IMG/VR virus record: IMGVR_UViG_3300044814_000105
Span: 1 to 32,352 of that record
DNA length: 32,352 bases
Direction: 5' to 3' (one strand)
Source of the DNA: a virus
Shown here: in pieces, positions 9,901-16,204 of the stretch
Layout: each line of letters begins with the position of its first letter
How positions within the stretch are numbered: position 1 is the stretch's first letter
Translations under genes and position numbers: made by a program
The notes under the pieces: generated by a model
What the model saw: the letters and a program-made list of their open reading frames with translations, nothing else
Databases searched by the model: none
Told to the model about the DNA's origin: nothing

Positions 9901-11431
9901 CTGGTGCGCCACCCAAGACCGCCTGAGCCGCCGCTCCTTGTAGCCCACCTCGTATGCGCTCTTGTGGTGTTGAGCCTTCCAAAATGCCCAAAGCCGCCAA
10001 CTGTGCTGGCCCTAACTTGTGAGTTGCGATCAGCATCGCCGCCGTGGGGATAAGTCCGCCAATTCCGGCTTTAATTCGATCTTCGGTGTTAGTTAGCGGC
10101 GCGTCTTTATCAACCTGTTCGCTTGCCGCTTTTTCGACTGCTGCCTGTCTCTCAAATTCGTTTCCTACTGAACCGGGAAGGACAGAGCCAAAAGCCTGTG
10201 CGGCCCCTGCTGTGCCACGAATCATCCCGCGGAGTACAGGAGAGTCTTTCGCTGTTTGTTGTGCGGCCTTCGCTTCTGCAACGTCCGGCTTCGATTCTGT
10301 GAAAGCTTTGTTCTCGGCAGCAACGTGCTCATCGACTTGTCGTTGGGCTTCGGCCATCGCCTTGCTGAGATCGCCACCCGACTGAACATAGGTGTTAATG
10401 AAATCGACGGCACCCTTTGACGGTCGCACGTAATAGCGTCCCTGCTCGTCTTGCTTCAGTGCGCCACCGCCGAGTGTCAGGATGCTATGACCTGTCTGTG
10501 ACTTGTATTGCTCGCCCGCTTTCACGTACTCAGGGCCAAGCGTAGAGAGATAGCCATTTACAACCTCATCTTCGGAAGGCGTTACGTGCGGAGAAATTGG
10601 AAGAGTGACTCGATCACCTAATTGCCGGGACTCGGGCGACTCGTACTTCTTGGCTTGCAGCCCCGCGACACCGCGAACGGAAGTGTCAGGTTTGCTCAAT
10701 TCGTTATAGACGTTCTCAACCGGGTTCAGGGAGACGGAATTCTCTGGCGCAACCGTACCTTGTCTAAACGCGATCGGCTTCGCAGTGATCGGTTCGGCTG
10801 AGGGTAGTTCGATATTGCTATCCGGCTCGCGCACTGAAGAAGTGACTTGCGGGGTTTTTGCTTCACCCTTCCATGCGGCTAGCAAATCAGGATCAAGATC
10901 CGTTGTCGGCGGGGTATCAACAGGACTTGGCTGGGACTCGTCACCACGCCAGGCCCTTAGTAATTCAGGATCAACCGTTGGCGTTGATTGCCCTTTGACC
11001 TGTGCTCCCACTGAAAACTTCTGCCCGGTTTTGCTAGACGGATAGCCAAGATGCATGTGCGCCCCCGTAGCAACTCCCGGCACGGCGCGATCGAAGGAAA
11101 GAAAGGGTGAGTTATTCTGCTTGAGATACCCGCTTAACCACTGGCCCTCTGCGCTTGTGGGACTCAGGCTTACATCGGCACTATTGCGATGATCGTATCC
11201 CCATCGATTGTGAATACTGCCCTGACCCTTGTTTGCCAAAGGCAGAGGCTTTCCAAACTGAGTTTGATAATCTTTTTGGATTTGCGGGAGTCTATCGAGC
11301 GACCACGATGCTTCACCAGGCTGGAACTTCTCAAACGCACGAGACTGCCTTCGCTGCGGGACAGAACCATCCTTGAACGCCGCGAGTAGATCGGGGTCGA
11401 TTTGAGGTTGCAGTTGATCCTGTGGCGTCAT
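3941..11431 (-). CDS. Giant polyvalent virion protein with M15-like peptidase and ddrB-ParB-like domains (2496 aa)
   Basis: It is probably an internal (ejection) protein delivered with the DNA. In order: a zinc peptidase-like domain (about 60-145; H74, D80, H81, D86, then G-A-H-M-H-L-G with H125 and H127) resembling M15/LAS peptidoglycan peptidases; flanking 'D-P-[DE]-L-L-x-A-[FW]' repeats at 11-22, 153-164 and 179-190; hydrophobic Gly/Ala segments (about 420-540); a ddrB-like ParB domain (about 997-1160; GAPIVGPDGVVESGNGR ending near 1075); a segment near 1440 (Y-E-L-V-D-S-L-I-V-R-G-W) common in polyvalent proteins; long coiled coils (about 1500-1930); and a C-terminal third with hydrophobic stretches (near 2133 and 2200). 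Two F-K-x-R-[LF] motifs end the protein (2474-2478, 2487-2491). The ATG at 11431 lacks a strong ribosome site. Family calls are from motif recognition, and no frameshift is seen. Confidence 0.85.
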   Translation of the reverse strand: MTPQDQLQPQIDPDLLAAFKDGSVPQRRQSRAFEKFQPGEASWSLDRLPQIQKDYQTQFGKPLPLANKGQGSIHNRWGYDHRNSADVSLSPTSAEGQWLSGYLKQNNSPFLSFDRAVPGVATGAHMHLGYPSSKTGQKFSVGAQVKGQSTPTVDPELLRAWRGDESQPSPVDTPPTTDLDPDLLAAWKGEAKTPQVTSSVREPDSNIELPSAEPITAKPIAFRQGTVAPENSVSLNPVENVYNELSKPDTSVRGVAGLQAKKYESPESRQLGDRVTLPISPHVTPSEDEVVNGYLSTLGPEYVKAGEQYKSQTGHSILTLGGGALKQDEQGRYYVRPSKGAVDFINTYVQSGGDLSKAMAEAQRQVDEHVAAENKAFTESKPDVAEAKAAQQTAKDSPVLRGMIRGTAGAAQAFGSVLPGSVGNEFERQAAVEKAASEQVDKDAPLTNTEDRIKAGIGGLIPTAAMLIATHKLGPAQLAALGILEGSTPQERIRGGLQGAAAQAVLGGAPAAFDEAGLPITGKAATSTAMVAQPAVEAWQRGESPVQAITENLPFAALPFLHGKGETKGGGNEGLDEASNRAGLGRRTDAVLPNGGTNPAVAADAIQGERVTTAPADTNIRQDTPSAAESIKDTEPQLKPIIRHSDPRIDGGEVVGRTGDGKLKVQNNEGGVSVVQNPRTQGNRDAAIVRSPKVEQATPFITPQMRADLADRGFSEAEIYRMPPSKAREILEQASQPASESSALAQPASDLPSVTPQGAAQVASIPENRSNTTIGEPLSVPDSSLKFFRLTTHDAQGQPIGTLDYVKDQDGEVHTVDSQINAATPTERQAIAATLDNEMRAREGNTGTSFGIPYVEGELPPTLPPSPVKSNVYDQPTELDSRPSRPRAQVQAELDTVTQRALDLNDQIRKAERISLASDLAIRKIQEDSLARNKAEAHDLRFKISSLRGELEPASAPVSPQPKEAVPQPETATPLNVISEGRESKASTERGTEVATKYAIVEAKDLSTSHDTLLNQNPDFPAELQPRERGRAASAEQINRIAQNLRPEYLGESPKASEGAPIVGPDGVVESGNGRVLGLRKAFESGKANSYRQYLLDNAETFGIDPKAIEGAKEPVLVRVRQSEVDRPRFVKEANESGIASMSAPEQAKSDGQKITGDLLSTFSPSESGEINTAQNTNFIRAFMRDVVGPNELGRYVGSKGEVSQEGLTRIRNAIFARAYGDSPEGLRALEKLSESPDNNVRSITTALLQRAGQFASLKEGIAKGERYPLDVTSDLSRALSKLSSLREQNTTVADYLNQKTLFEEDLTPLQKQALWAFDEYKRSGKAISAILDNYAKGAEAAGSPKQESFFDKEAPRKEELFDAAVREAINDSQRQTGLFAAENQGTKAESSARQPLSATDTTSAPAEPSIVRAARERSAKRAAEKQQGIEYRHAGADPYELVDSLIVRGWELYDQKVKPTFQEWSRKLREEFGPQANEHLRSVWAQLSGSEQTSQRQSDLPGVERPASDRVGIKNAITEAERESRGLDPIEKQMYDGVGDAVLKGKKAIEEGRIDPRSLAEERARHPRALTAEETGALAVYKANLVREQESALGKTEEAISKNDPKSLAEWRLREKDLDQQRDVLDSALERSGRDNSAALNARKALVDREDALVTVIRNARAAKGGEISPDVQRQLSEMTKEIESLKKKLAAKPERSADPVIRRIQDEVAREARRDKRALTKDDLDSEYKELSAQFGRLANRAHMGLDPEMVVLIGKIAKNRVRAGINTSAGLVDEIHSTLKDYARELSKDDIRDVLAGDKDKILAKREKQLTKQVADLESRIAKNELAAKERKPTAADNEKTAQLKAERDTLNGVLRDLRKQPRDPLATTKKRLAGSVLKLEDQINRGDFSKPERPNLLPDRETKDLQNRLADLRERRDKKIESLRKVNKWDMLARYTVGWSRAAKLMYTSTLGKLTSAATGRVVVTPVEEIWGVVPSKIFPELARRAPREANLNIGAEVRAISELFKSDVWKETWRKLSAGRTSEDIMYGGKKGDMEFLSLPGRVHGSFKEPARQVEQTRAFEKRLTHAAKNGVDISDPNVQLALYGEAYVDSNRAIFQQPNALSDGFNDVMRKWEKGSGIAKTGAHVGKFFFPITKVPVNIGSETANYTLGLPRAAFLTAKAYRNGFENLTPQQADSIMRSWKKGGVGLGMMMLGFFNPDKFGGYYQKHEKRKEGEPGPGEQKWFGVRIPKWAGHVPILEAAQLGATIRRVIDAKRDMGAFDASLEGGIAAGKGLAESVPFYETPARFFTGKEGSRGAAEMAGQQVRGMVPGFIQEGAQALDKGPTGQPVKRAADGTFSQRLGQTIELGIPKLRENVPINSVFGSQATKASDEAQRLKVDIKGAVKQPDESREEFKARESRVNPYIKRALEQTVAMPEYDKASDADKIEWLKQVRNAAAQEGQDNEPEKPEKPEKREFPIPSGAAPKQGFKSRFAAGAPKSPFKTRLMQSAP

Positions 11432-11459
11432 TGATCCGGCTTTGCTTTGATGATATAAG
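11431..11459 (+). promoter_or_regulatory. Candidate promoter of the plus-strand membrane-protein gene
   Basis: TTGATC (11431-11436), exactly 17 bases, then TATAAG (11454-11459; 5 of 6 match the -10 consensus). The ATG at 11470 is 10 bases beyond the -10 box, so the mRNA would have almost no leader, and no Shine-Dalgarno sequence is present. The -35 box abuts the start codon of the oppositely transcribed giant gene (ATG at 11431-11429), so the two transcripts diverge from the same few bases. Confidence 0.5.
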
Positions 11460-11469
11460 TCCGCGCCGT

Positions 11470-11679
11470 ATGGTCGGTCGCATCATTTACAAAATCGGCT
11501 ACGGACTATTCATGGTTGCGACTCTCTACCTTGTAATCGCCATCGCCACCTTAGTCCCCTATGGCATCTATCTCGTTCTCTCTGTCTTCTGGCATGAATC
11601 CCATGGGTTCTTCGCTCTTACCGTCGCGATAGCTGCCTACTGGATTTGGTTTAACCGCTCGTACAACCAAGAGACTTAA
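11470..11679 (+). CDS. Small two-helix membrane protein (69 aa, moron-like)
   Basis: The protein starts MVGRIIYKIGYGLFMVAT and has two hydrophobic segments (about residues 8-42, possibly a hairpin or one long helix, and about 50-62, FFALTVAIAAYWIWF), with a polar tail NRSYNQET. I chose ATG 11470 because it lies just downstream of a good -10 box. The longer reading from GTG 11422 would overlap the start of the giant gene and add a non-hydrophobic, poorly supported N-terminus. Its TAA abuts the TTA (stop) of the 478-aa gene with no base between. It is the second plus-strand gene inside the minus-strand structural operon. Holin-like, superinfection-exclusion or other membrane cargo roles are all possible, and none is shown. 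Confidence 0.6.
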   Translation: MVGRIIYKIGYGLFMVATLYLVIAIATLVPYGIYLVLSVFWHESHGFFALTVAIAAYWIWFNRSYNQET

Positions 11680-13116
11680 TTACCGCTGTGCAGCCTTTGC
11701 GTAAGCGTCAATCTCAGTCTGAGTAGGCGCGCGTCCGTGTTTATTCTTAAACGCTTTCAGGAATCCTGGTGGAGCTTGTGCGTGAGTGGCGTTAGGCTGC
11801 ACGTTACTCTGCGCGCCCTTCGCCTTCGCAATCGCTTCCGATAGGCCCGCTGCGTGAAGTCGATATTGCGTGGCCTCTCCCTGAAGCTTTGCCATCCGCT
11901 GCTTACCACCAGGAGTTTTATCGTCAGCAAGTTCTTGGGCCTCCTGATCCTTTTCAGCAGCGTAGGTTTCGAGCATTCCGCGAGTCTTATCCAGTTCAGG
12001 GACATCACCCAACTTCGCAGCGCCGGATTGAGCGATAAGTCTAGTGCGCTCCATTGCATCAGCCGCGTTCTTATCTCGACGGGTATTACGTCCCGTCTCG
12101 GCGGTTACGTTCCACGATGTAATCCCGGTATCTGTCTTCTGTCCAGTTCTCTTGTTGTAGGCTTGAATTTGCCCTGCGTCGTCTGCCTGCAAAGCCACTT
12201 CGCCGGAGACAAACTTCGGCTGTAAGTCCTTCGGAAGATCAAGGGCACTGGAAATCGCGGCAAGTGTTTCAGGATCATTCGCACCGCCGGAGTTGTAGAC
12301 ACGAAGCGCATCCTGAACTCGCTCGTGTTTGCCCATTTGCGCCCACCGATCTTTATGAGCCTGCGCCGCCGCCATTCTCTGCTCCCTGTTAAATCCCTGC
12401 TCTTGATTCCGACTGGCAATAGTCGCAACATTCTTCGCGGGCGTTTTTGTCCACGTACCATCGGGAAGCTGAATCGGAACCATCTCCGATAGGTCTCGCT
12501 GGCTTTGCTCTTTTTGGATCGCAAGGTCTTGTCCGAGTTGGCCCATCGCGCCCGCTTCTTCTCTCTGGCGACCTGTCTGCAATGGCTTGCCGCCCAAACT
12601 AAGAGCAACGGACTGTGATGCCATGCCTAACTTGTCCTTGAGCGAGAGAGGTTTGCTTTGAACGTCTCGCAGGAACTGGCTATCGTCCGAAACGTAATCA
12701 CGTGGTTGCGTGCGCCGATCACGAGCCGCCATAAACGGCTCGCCGCTCGATCCAAACGACGTGGGGGCTTGGGCTTGCAGCAATCGCTGCTTAAACGTAT
12801 TCATCGCCGGAGGCGCACCTGTCTGACTCAGATTGCTTTGCTGAACAACTTCTTCAGGTGGCGGAGGATTGACCATGCGCGGACGCTCTTGAGGTTGCTG
12901 GGGAACTTCAGGTGGAGGCGCATCACCCATCATGCTCGGTTGAGGAAGTGGTTTCTGCTGGCCCTGCTGTTGTTGCCCTTCAAGGAATCGCTGCTGAAAT
13001 GCACTCGCTGGAGGCTGTTGATTCTGCTGTTGACGAATCAATTCATCTTCCAGAGTTCCGCCGGCGTATCCGGGAATGTCTTGTGCCGTCAGTCGGCGTT
13101 TGAATGCGTTTGCCAT
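11680..13116 (-). CDS. Gln/Pro-rich internal virion protein with three F-[KQ]-x-R-[LF] motifs (478 aa)
   Basis: The N-terminal 120 residues are disordered and Gln/Pro-rich. They carry three copies of a short motif: F5-K-R-R-L9, F40-Q-Q-R-F44 and F108-K-Q-R-L112. The rest is mostly helical and charged, with coiled-coil character near 370-425 (ETYAAEKDQEAQELADDK). The C-terminal end has F-L-K-A-F-K-N-K-H-G-R-A-P-T-Q-T-E-I-D-A-Y, a helix pair seen at the ends of phage internal proteins as I recall them. Its ATG overlaps the portal stop (TAATG). Position between the portal and the giant protein suggests an ejected core protein or a chaperone-like partner of the giant protein. No enzymatic motif is seen. 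Confidence 0.75.
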   Translation of the reverse strand: MANAFKRRLTAQDIPGYAGGTLEDELIRQQQNQQPPASAFQQRFLEGQQQQGQQKPLPQPSMMGDAPPPEVPQQPQERPRMVNPPPPEEVVQQSNLSQTGAPPAMNTFKQRLLQAQAPTSFGSSGEPFMAARDRRTQPRDYVSDDSQFLRDVQSKPLSLKDKLGMASQSVALSLGGKPLQTGRQREEAGAMGQLGQDLAIQKEQSQRDLSEMVPIQLPDGTWTKTPAKNVATIASRNQEQGFNREQRMAAAQAHKDRWAQMGKHERVQDALRVYNSGGANDPETLAAISSALDLPKDLQPKFVSGEVALQADDAGQIQAYNKRTGQKTDTGITSWNVTAETGRNTRRDKNAADAMERTRLIAQSGAAKLGDVPELDKTRGMLETYAAEKDQEAQELADDKTPGGKQRMAKLQGEATQYRLHAAGLSEAIAKAKGAQSNVQPNATHAQAPPGFLKAFKNKHGRAPTQTEIDAYAKAAQR

Positions 13117-15728
13117 TATGCCGCCGCCTTTACTGGTTTGGGTTTCGCTTTAGCAGCACGTACAGCGTTATCGCCCGCGACCTTCGCGGTCTCGATAGCG
13201 TTCTGCCCCTGCTCATGCGTCACAGCCAACTGTCCTTGAAGTTCCATTGCTTTCAGTTTCGCTTCATGGTCTTGATCCGCCGCTTTATGGACATCGGCCT
13301 GCTGCCGATCTTGTGCGGCCTGATCCGCTTCGTGTTGTTGTTGTGCGCCTTGATTCGGATCGCCACCGCCCTGAAGCATCTGTTGACCCAATGCGCTCGG
13401 TGCTTGGGCTGCCGCCATTCCCGCTCCCTGTACTAATCCAGCGTTCACTGATTGAGGCAGATCGATTTGAGTCTGATAATTTTGATGAACCCAATACATT
13501 CCTTCGCCCGCCATGCGAATCGGCATCGGCGCACTCATCCCTGTGTCCAGGTCCAGCCAGTTGCGCCACCATTCAGCTTTCTCTTTTTGTTTCGGCTCTA
13601 CCTTGCTCACCGGAGGCCGCAGACTCTGAATTAACATCTGCGGATCGTCAACACCCGCCTCTAAGTTCGATTCCATCTGCTCTAACCTTGTCAGGCAAAT
13701 AGTTGAAATCACGTCACTATCTTCAGCCTCGATCTTGACGTTAAAGGGCGCGACAATCTGTTTGAATAGTGCGGGGTCTTTCTCTTTCAACATCAGGAAC
13801 ATTTCAACACCTTGCGTCGCTTCAAACAGTGCTCTGATTTCATTCTGTTGGCTGTAAGGTGTAACGGGCATCTCTGAGTTTTGAGTTAACTCATAGATGA
13901 TCTTTCCCTTCAGATCTGAACCTGAAACATTCCGCCCTTTCGCCAGTCCTTTACCGGGAAAATATCTCGACACCTTTCCATAGGTTGCTTCAAGTCGAAC
14001 GAGAATCTTTGCGATCCTGACTCGTGATTCACCTTTAGTCAGGAGCATTGGGGCAAACAGGGAATTAGCCAGTCCAGCGGTTATCTGCGCTCCAGTAGCA
14101 GTCCGATTATCAATCGACATGAAATCAGAGAACTCGGTCACCATCGACGAGACTTGAAACATATCTCTTAGAAAAACAGAACCGTACTGGATGTATTGCT
14201 GGTTCACGTTTCCCGGCGCCAACTGAAACACTGCGTCTTTCAATCCGAGACCCGGAGGGAGCATAGAAAGATTCACGTCAACAGTTGCGTTTGGACGGTT
14301 GAGGTTCTTTGATTGATCCTCTTTTAGTAGCCGCGTGTCGGTCATCCACGCCGGCGTGGCCGATCCCGCGAGTCCCTGGTATATCTGTCCGTCAACCGCA
14401 TTGAATCTCTTTTGAACCGCCGCAGTGTCCTGCATTCCCCGGCCAGCACCGGAGTCAGACTCGATGAACCATTGACCTGTGACCACTTCGTCCTTGTGAG
14501 TTTCGTTCGCATAGACTCCGAGGATCAAAGACATGTCATTGACACCGACAAAGCAGACTGGCCCTTTGAATGAATCGCTCATTCGACCCTTCGGAAGCCT
14601 TACTCCCGATACAGTCATGCTCTCTTCGATCTCAATCTCGGCAAGGTCTTCTTGCGACATCCAGAATTCTGCAATGGTAGGTCTCGTGTCGTTATCACGG
14701 CGATTGGTGTCCCCAATTCCCGCGCCGCCAAAAGGCTGGCCTGCATAGGCGTTTGAATGGAGCACGTCAAGGCTTCGATCATCGGAACTTGTGGTATCAG
14801 GAATGATCGCATTTCCGAGCATCAGCTTTAATGCGCCCGGAGTGATTCTCTGGCGATAGATAGCCCATGAAGACTCTTCTAATTCCTTTGAGAGATCCCA
14901 GCGCCAGCCGGGAAGGGGGGTTTGAACGATTTCAGGCTCACCAACAGGCGTTGACGCCCCAATGGATACTTGAGGCAGATTCAAGGGTTGGGGTTTTTGA
15001 ACATCAACCGCGGCACTCCCACAATTCATGCACTGATGGCCAAATTGCGTTTCCTGGAAATCTCGTGCAGTGCCTTGATGTTGACACTCGTAGCACTCTC
15101 CCGATCCATCATCGAGTTGTACGCTTTGTTCGCTCACATCTCTCGATTGGGCCATCCATTCACCCTTAAACGGGTTCCAACGGACACGATGGATGAACAT
15201 TCCATTCGTCGCCGCATACAAGGATTCCCGTCGGCTGAACTTCGCGGTATAGAACTGGCTCTCCCAATAGTCAACTACCGGGCGAGCGGCTTGTGCGGTC
15301 GCAATGTCGATTGGCTGATCCCCTCCCGGCCTAATCGTTACGTTCGGGTTGGAGGCCATCATCTTCGTCTCGCAGCACTGGTAATAGAACCGCATCAGAT
15401 TCATTGCTGTTTGACGGTAGGTATCATCCGTAGCTAAAGGGCGAACGTAATAACCGGGGCCGTAGGGTCTGCGCTGAAGAATTTGATTGCCGTTGATGAA
15501 CATGGAGACTAGTTGCCCCATTGAGACAATCTCGTCCCACTCCTTCTGCATGTAAGACATGTAGGCGGAGTATTTCTTTTTTACGGCTTCGTGAAACTTA
15601 TCCGGGGTTGCGGGTGGTTTGCCTTCCTGAAAGGCACGAACTATCGGATCGCGGGGAGCGAGGTTTTGTCCGTTACGGCTTAGAGCAACGGAAAGTGCGG
15701 TAAAGTTGTTTGCGGGGGTCACACTCAT
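13116..15728 (-). CDS. Portal protein with an inserted zinc ribbon (870 aa)
   Basis: This is probably the dodecameric DNA-entry channel of the head. Features supporting it: large size, position downstream of the large terminase, a helical N-terminus, the portal-like start of the core (QILQRRPYGPGYYVRPLATD, then RQTAMNLMRFYYQCCETKMM), and a Gln/Ala/Lys-rich coiled-coil C-terminus (about 780-870) typical of podovirus portals. Four cysteines in C212-x2-C215 and C233-x2-C236 make a zinc ribbon, an unusual insertion in the wing or stem region. ATG 15728 lies 6 bases after the upstream stop. There is no strong Shine-Dalgarno site, so coupling is likely. Length is above the 500-750 aa common for portals. 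Confidence 0.82.
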   Translation of the reverse strand: MSVTPANNFTALSVALSRNGQNLAPRDPIVRAFQEGKPPATPDKFHEAVKKKYSAYMSYMQKEWDEIVSMGQLVSMFINGNQILQRRPYGPGYYVRPLATDDTYRQTAMNLMRFYYQCCETKMMASNPNVTIRPGGDQPIDIATAQAARPVVDYWESQFYTAKFSRRESLYAATNGMFIHRVRWNPFKGEWMAQSRDVSEQSVQLDDGSGECYECQHQGTARDFQETQFGHQCMNCGSAAVDVQKPQPLNLPQVSIGASTPVGEPEIVQTPLPGWRWDLSKELEESSWAIYRQRITPGALKLMLGNAIIPDTTSSDDRSLDVLHSNAYAGQPFGGAGIGDTNRRDNDTRPTIAEFWMSQEDLAEIEIEESMTVSGVRLPKGRMSDSFKGPVCFVGVNDMSLILGVYANETHKDEVVTGQWFIESDSGAGRGMQDTAAVQKRFNAVDGQIYQGLAGSATPAWMTDTRLLKEDQSKNLNRPNATVDVNLSMLPPGLGLKDAVFQLAPGNVNQQYIQYGSVFLRDMFQVSSMVTEFSDFMSIDNRTATGAQITAGLANSLFAPMLLTKGESRVRIAKILVRLEATYGKVSRYFPGKGLAKGRNVSGSDLKGKIIYELTQNSEMPVTPYSQQNEIRALFEATQGVEMFLMLKEKDPALFKQIVAPFNVKIEAEDSDVISTICLTRLEQMESNLEAGVDDPQMLIQSLRPPVSKVEPKQKEKAEWWRNWLDLDTGMSAPMPIRMAGEGMYWVHQNYQTQIDLPQSVNAGLVQGAGMAAAQAPSALGQQMLQGGGDPNQGAQQQHEADQAAQDRQQADVHKAADQDHEAKLKAMELQGQLAVTHEQGQNAIETAKVAGDNAVRAAKAKPKPVKAAA

Positions 15729-15734
15729 TCACGA

Positions 15735-16118
15735 TTACATAACCGATTCACTGCCGAGGTTTCTTCGCTGAACCATAAGCACAAAATCACGCTTGGCCTG
15801 GTCGATTGGAATGCCATTCGTCTTCGCCGCCTCAAGCCATTGTGTCTGAAATTCCATCTTGTCCATCGCGCTCAGAGACTCAAAGGGATCGGCGGTTTGC
15901 AATAGTCGCGTGGGCTGGCTCGCGACGCCCGCTGGGGCGCTTCTGGGTGTCATGCCGAACATTCCCATTGCCCTCATTGGAACGGTCGCCAACGTGTCTT
16001 CGCGTTCTCGATTGCGCCACGTTTCCGCTTCAAGCCGAGCCTCGGCCTTCAGCGCTCTCATGCGCCAGTATTCGGACTCGCCAAGTTTGCGGAACCAACC
16101 CAGAAGACGATGAATCAT
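15735..16118 (-). CDS. Small protein of unknown function (127 aa)
   Basis: No family is recognised. The N-terminus is amphipathic and aromatic (MIHRLLGWFRKLGESEYWRM), followed by a charged helix rich in Arg and Glu. A Met-rich linker (MRAMGMFGM) precedes a C-terminal helix pair (DPFESLSAMDKMEFQTQWLEAAK and QAKRDFVLMVQRRNL). The ATG overlaps the stop of a 29-codon microgene (ATGA) and its stop lies 6 bases before the portal ATG. Because it is placed immediately before the portal, it may help portal assembly or head nucleation, but that is inference from position only. Confidence 0.7.
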   Translation of the reverse strand: MIHRLLGWFRKLGESEYWRMRALKAEARLEAETWRNREREDTLATVPMRAMGMFGMTPRSAPAGVASQPTRLLQTADPFESLSAMDKMEFQTQWLEAAKTNGIPIDQAKRDFVLMVQRRNLGSESVM

Positions 16119-16204
16119 TTTTGCACCGTAAACGCCCGTACCGTGACGACCGCATCCTCAGCGACCGTCACGGAAATAAAAATGTCATTCTCAGAGAAGA
16201 ACAT
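16115..16204 (-). CDS. 29-residue microprotein gene, overlapping both neighbours
   Basis: It reads MFFSENDIFISVTVAEDAVV followed by TVRAFTVQK and a TGA. Its ATG lies in a TAATG overlap with the stop of the 115-aa gene, and its TGA lies in an ATGA overlap with the start of the 127-aa gene. Without it there would be an 85-base gap in an operon that is otherwise gapless. The sequence alternates hydrophobic residues and could form a two-stranded beta hairpin. The upstream gene has a strong ribosome site, so re-initiation could express it. No homologue is recalled, and the function is unknown. Confidence 0.65.
   Translation of the reverse strand: MFFSENDIFISVTVAEDAVVTVRAFTVQK

Noticed and set aside
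9500-9948. Two long ORFs (plus 147 aa, minus 143 aa) inside the giant gene
   Set aside because: Both are shadows of the 2496-aa frame, with Arg/Ser/Cys-rich composition and no start signals.
11422-11469. GTG start extending the small plus-strand membrane protein to 85 residues
   Set aside because: It would start upstream of its own likely promoter and overlap the giant gene start. The ATG at 11470 fits the -10 position.
12658-13239. Plus-strand 193-aa ORF over the 478-aa gene
   Set aside because: Arg/Leu-rich antisense shadow of the Gln/Pro-rich region, no ribosome site.
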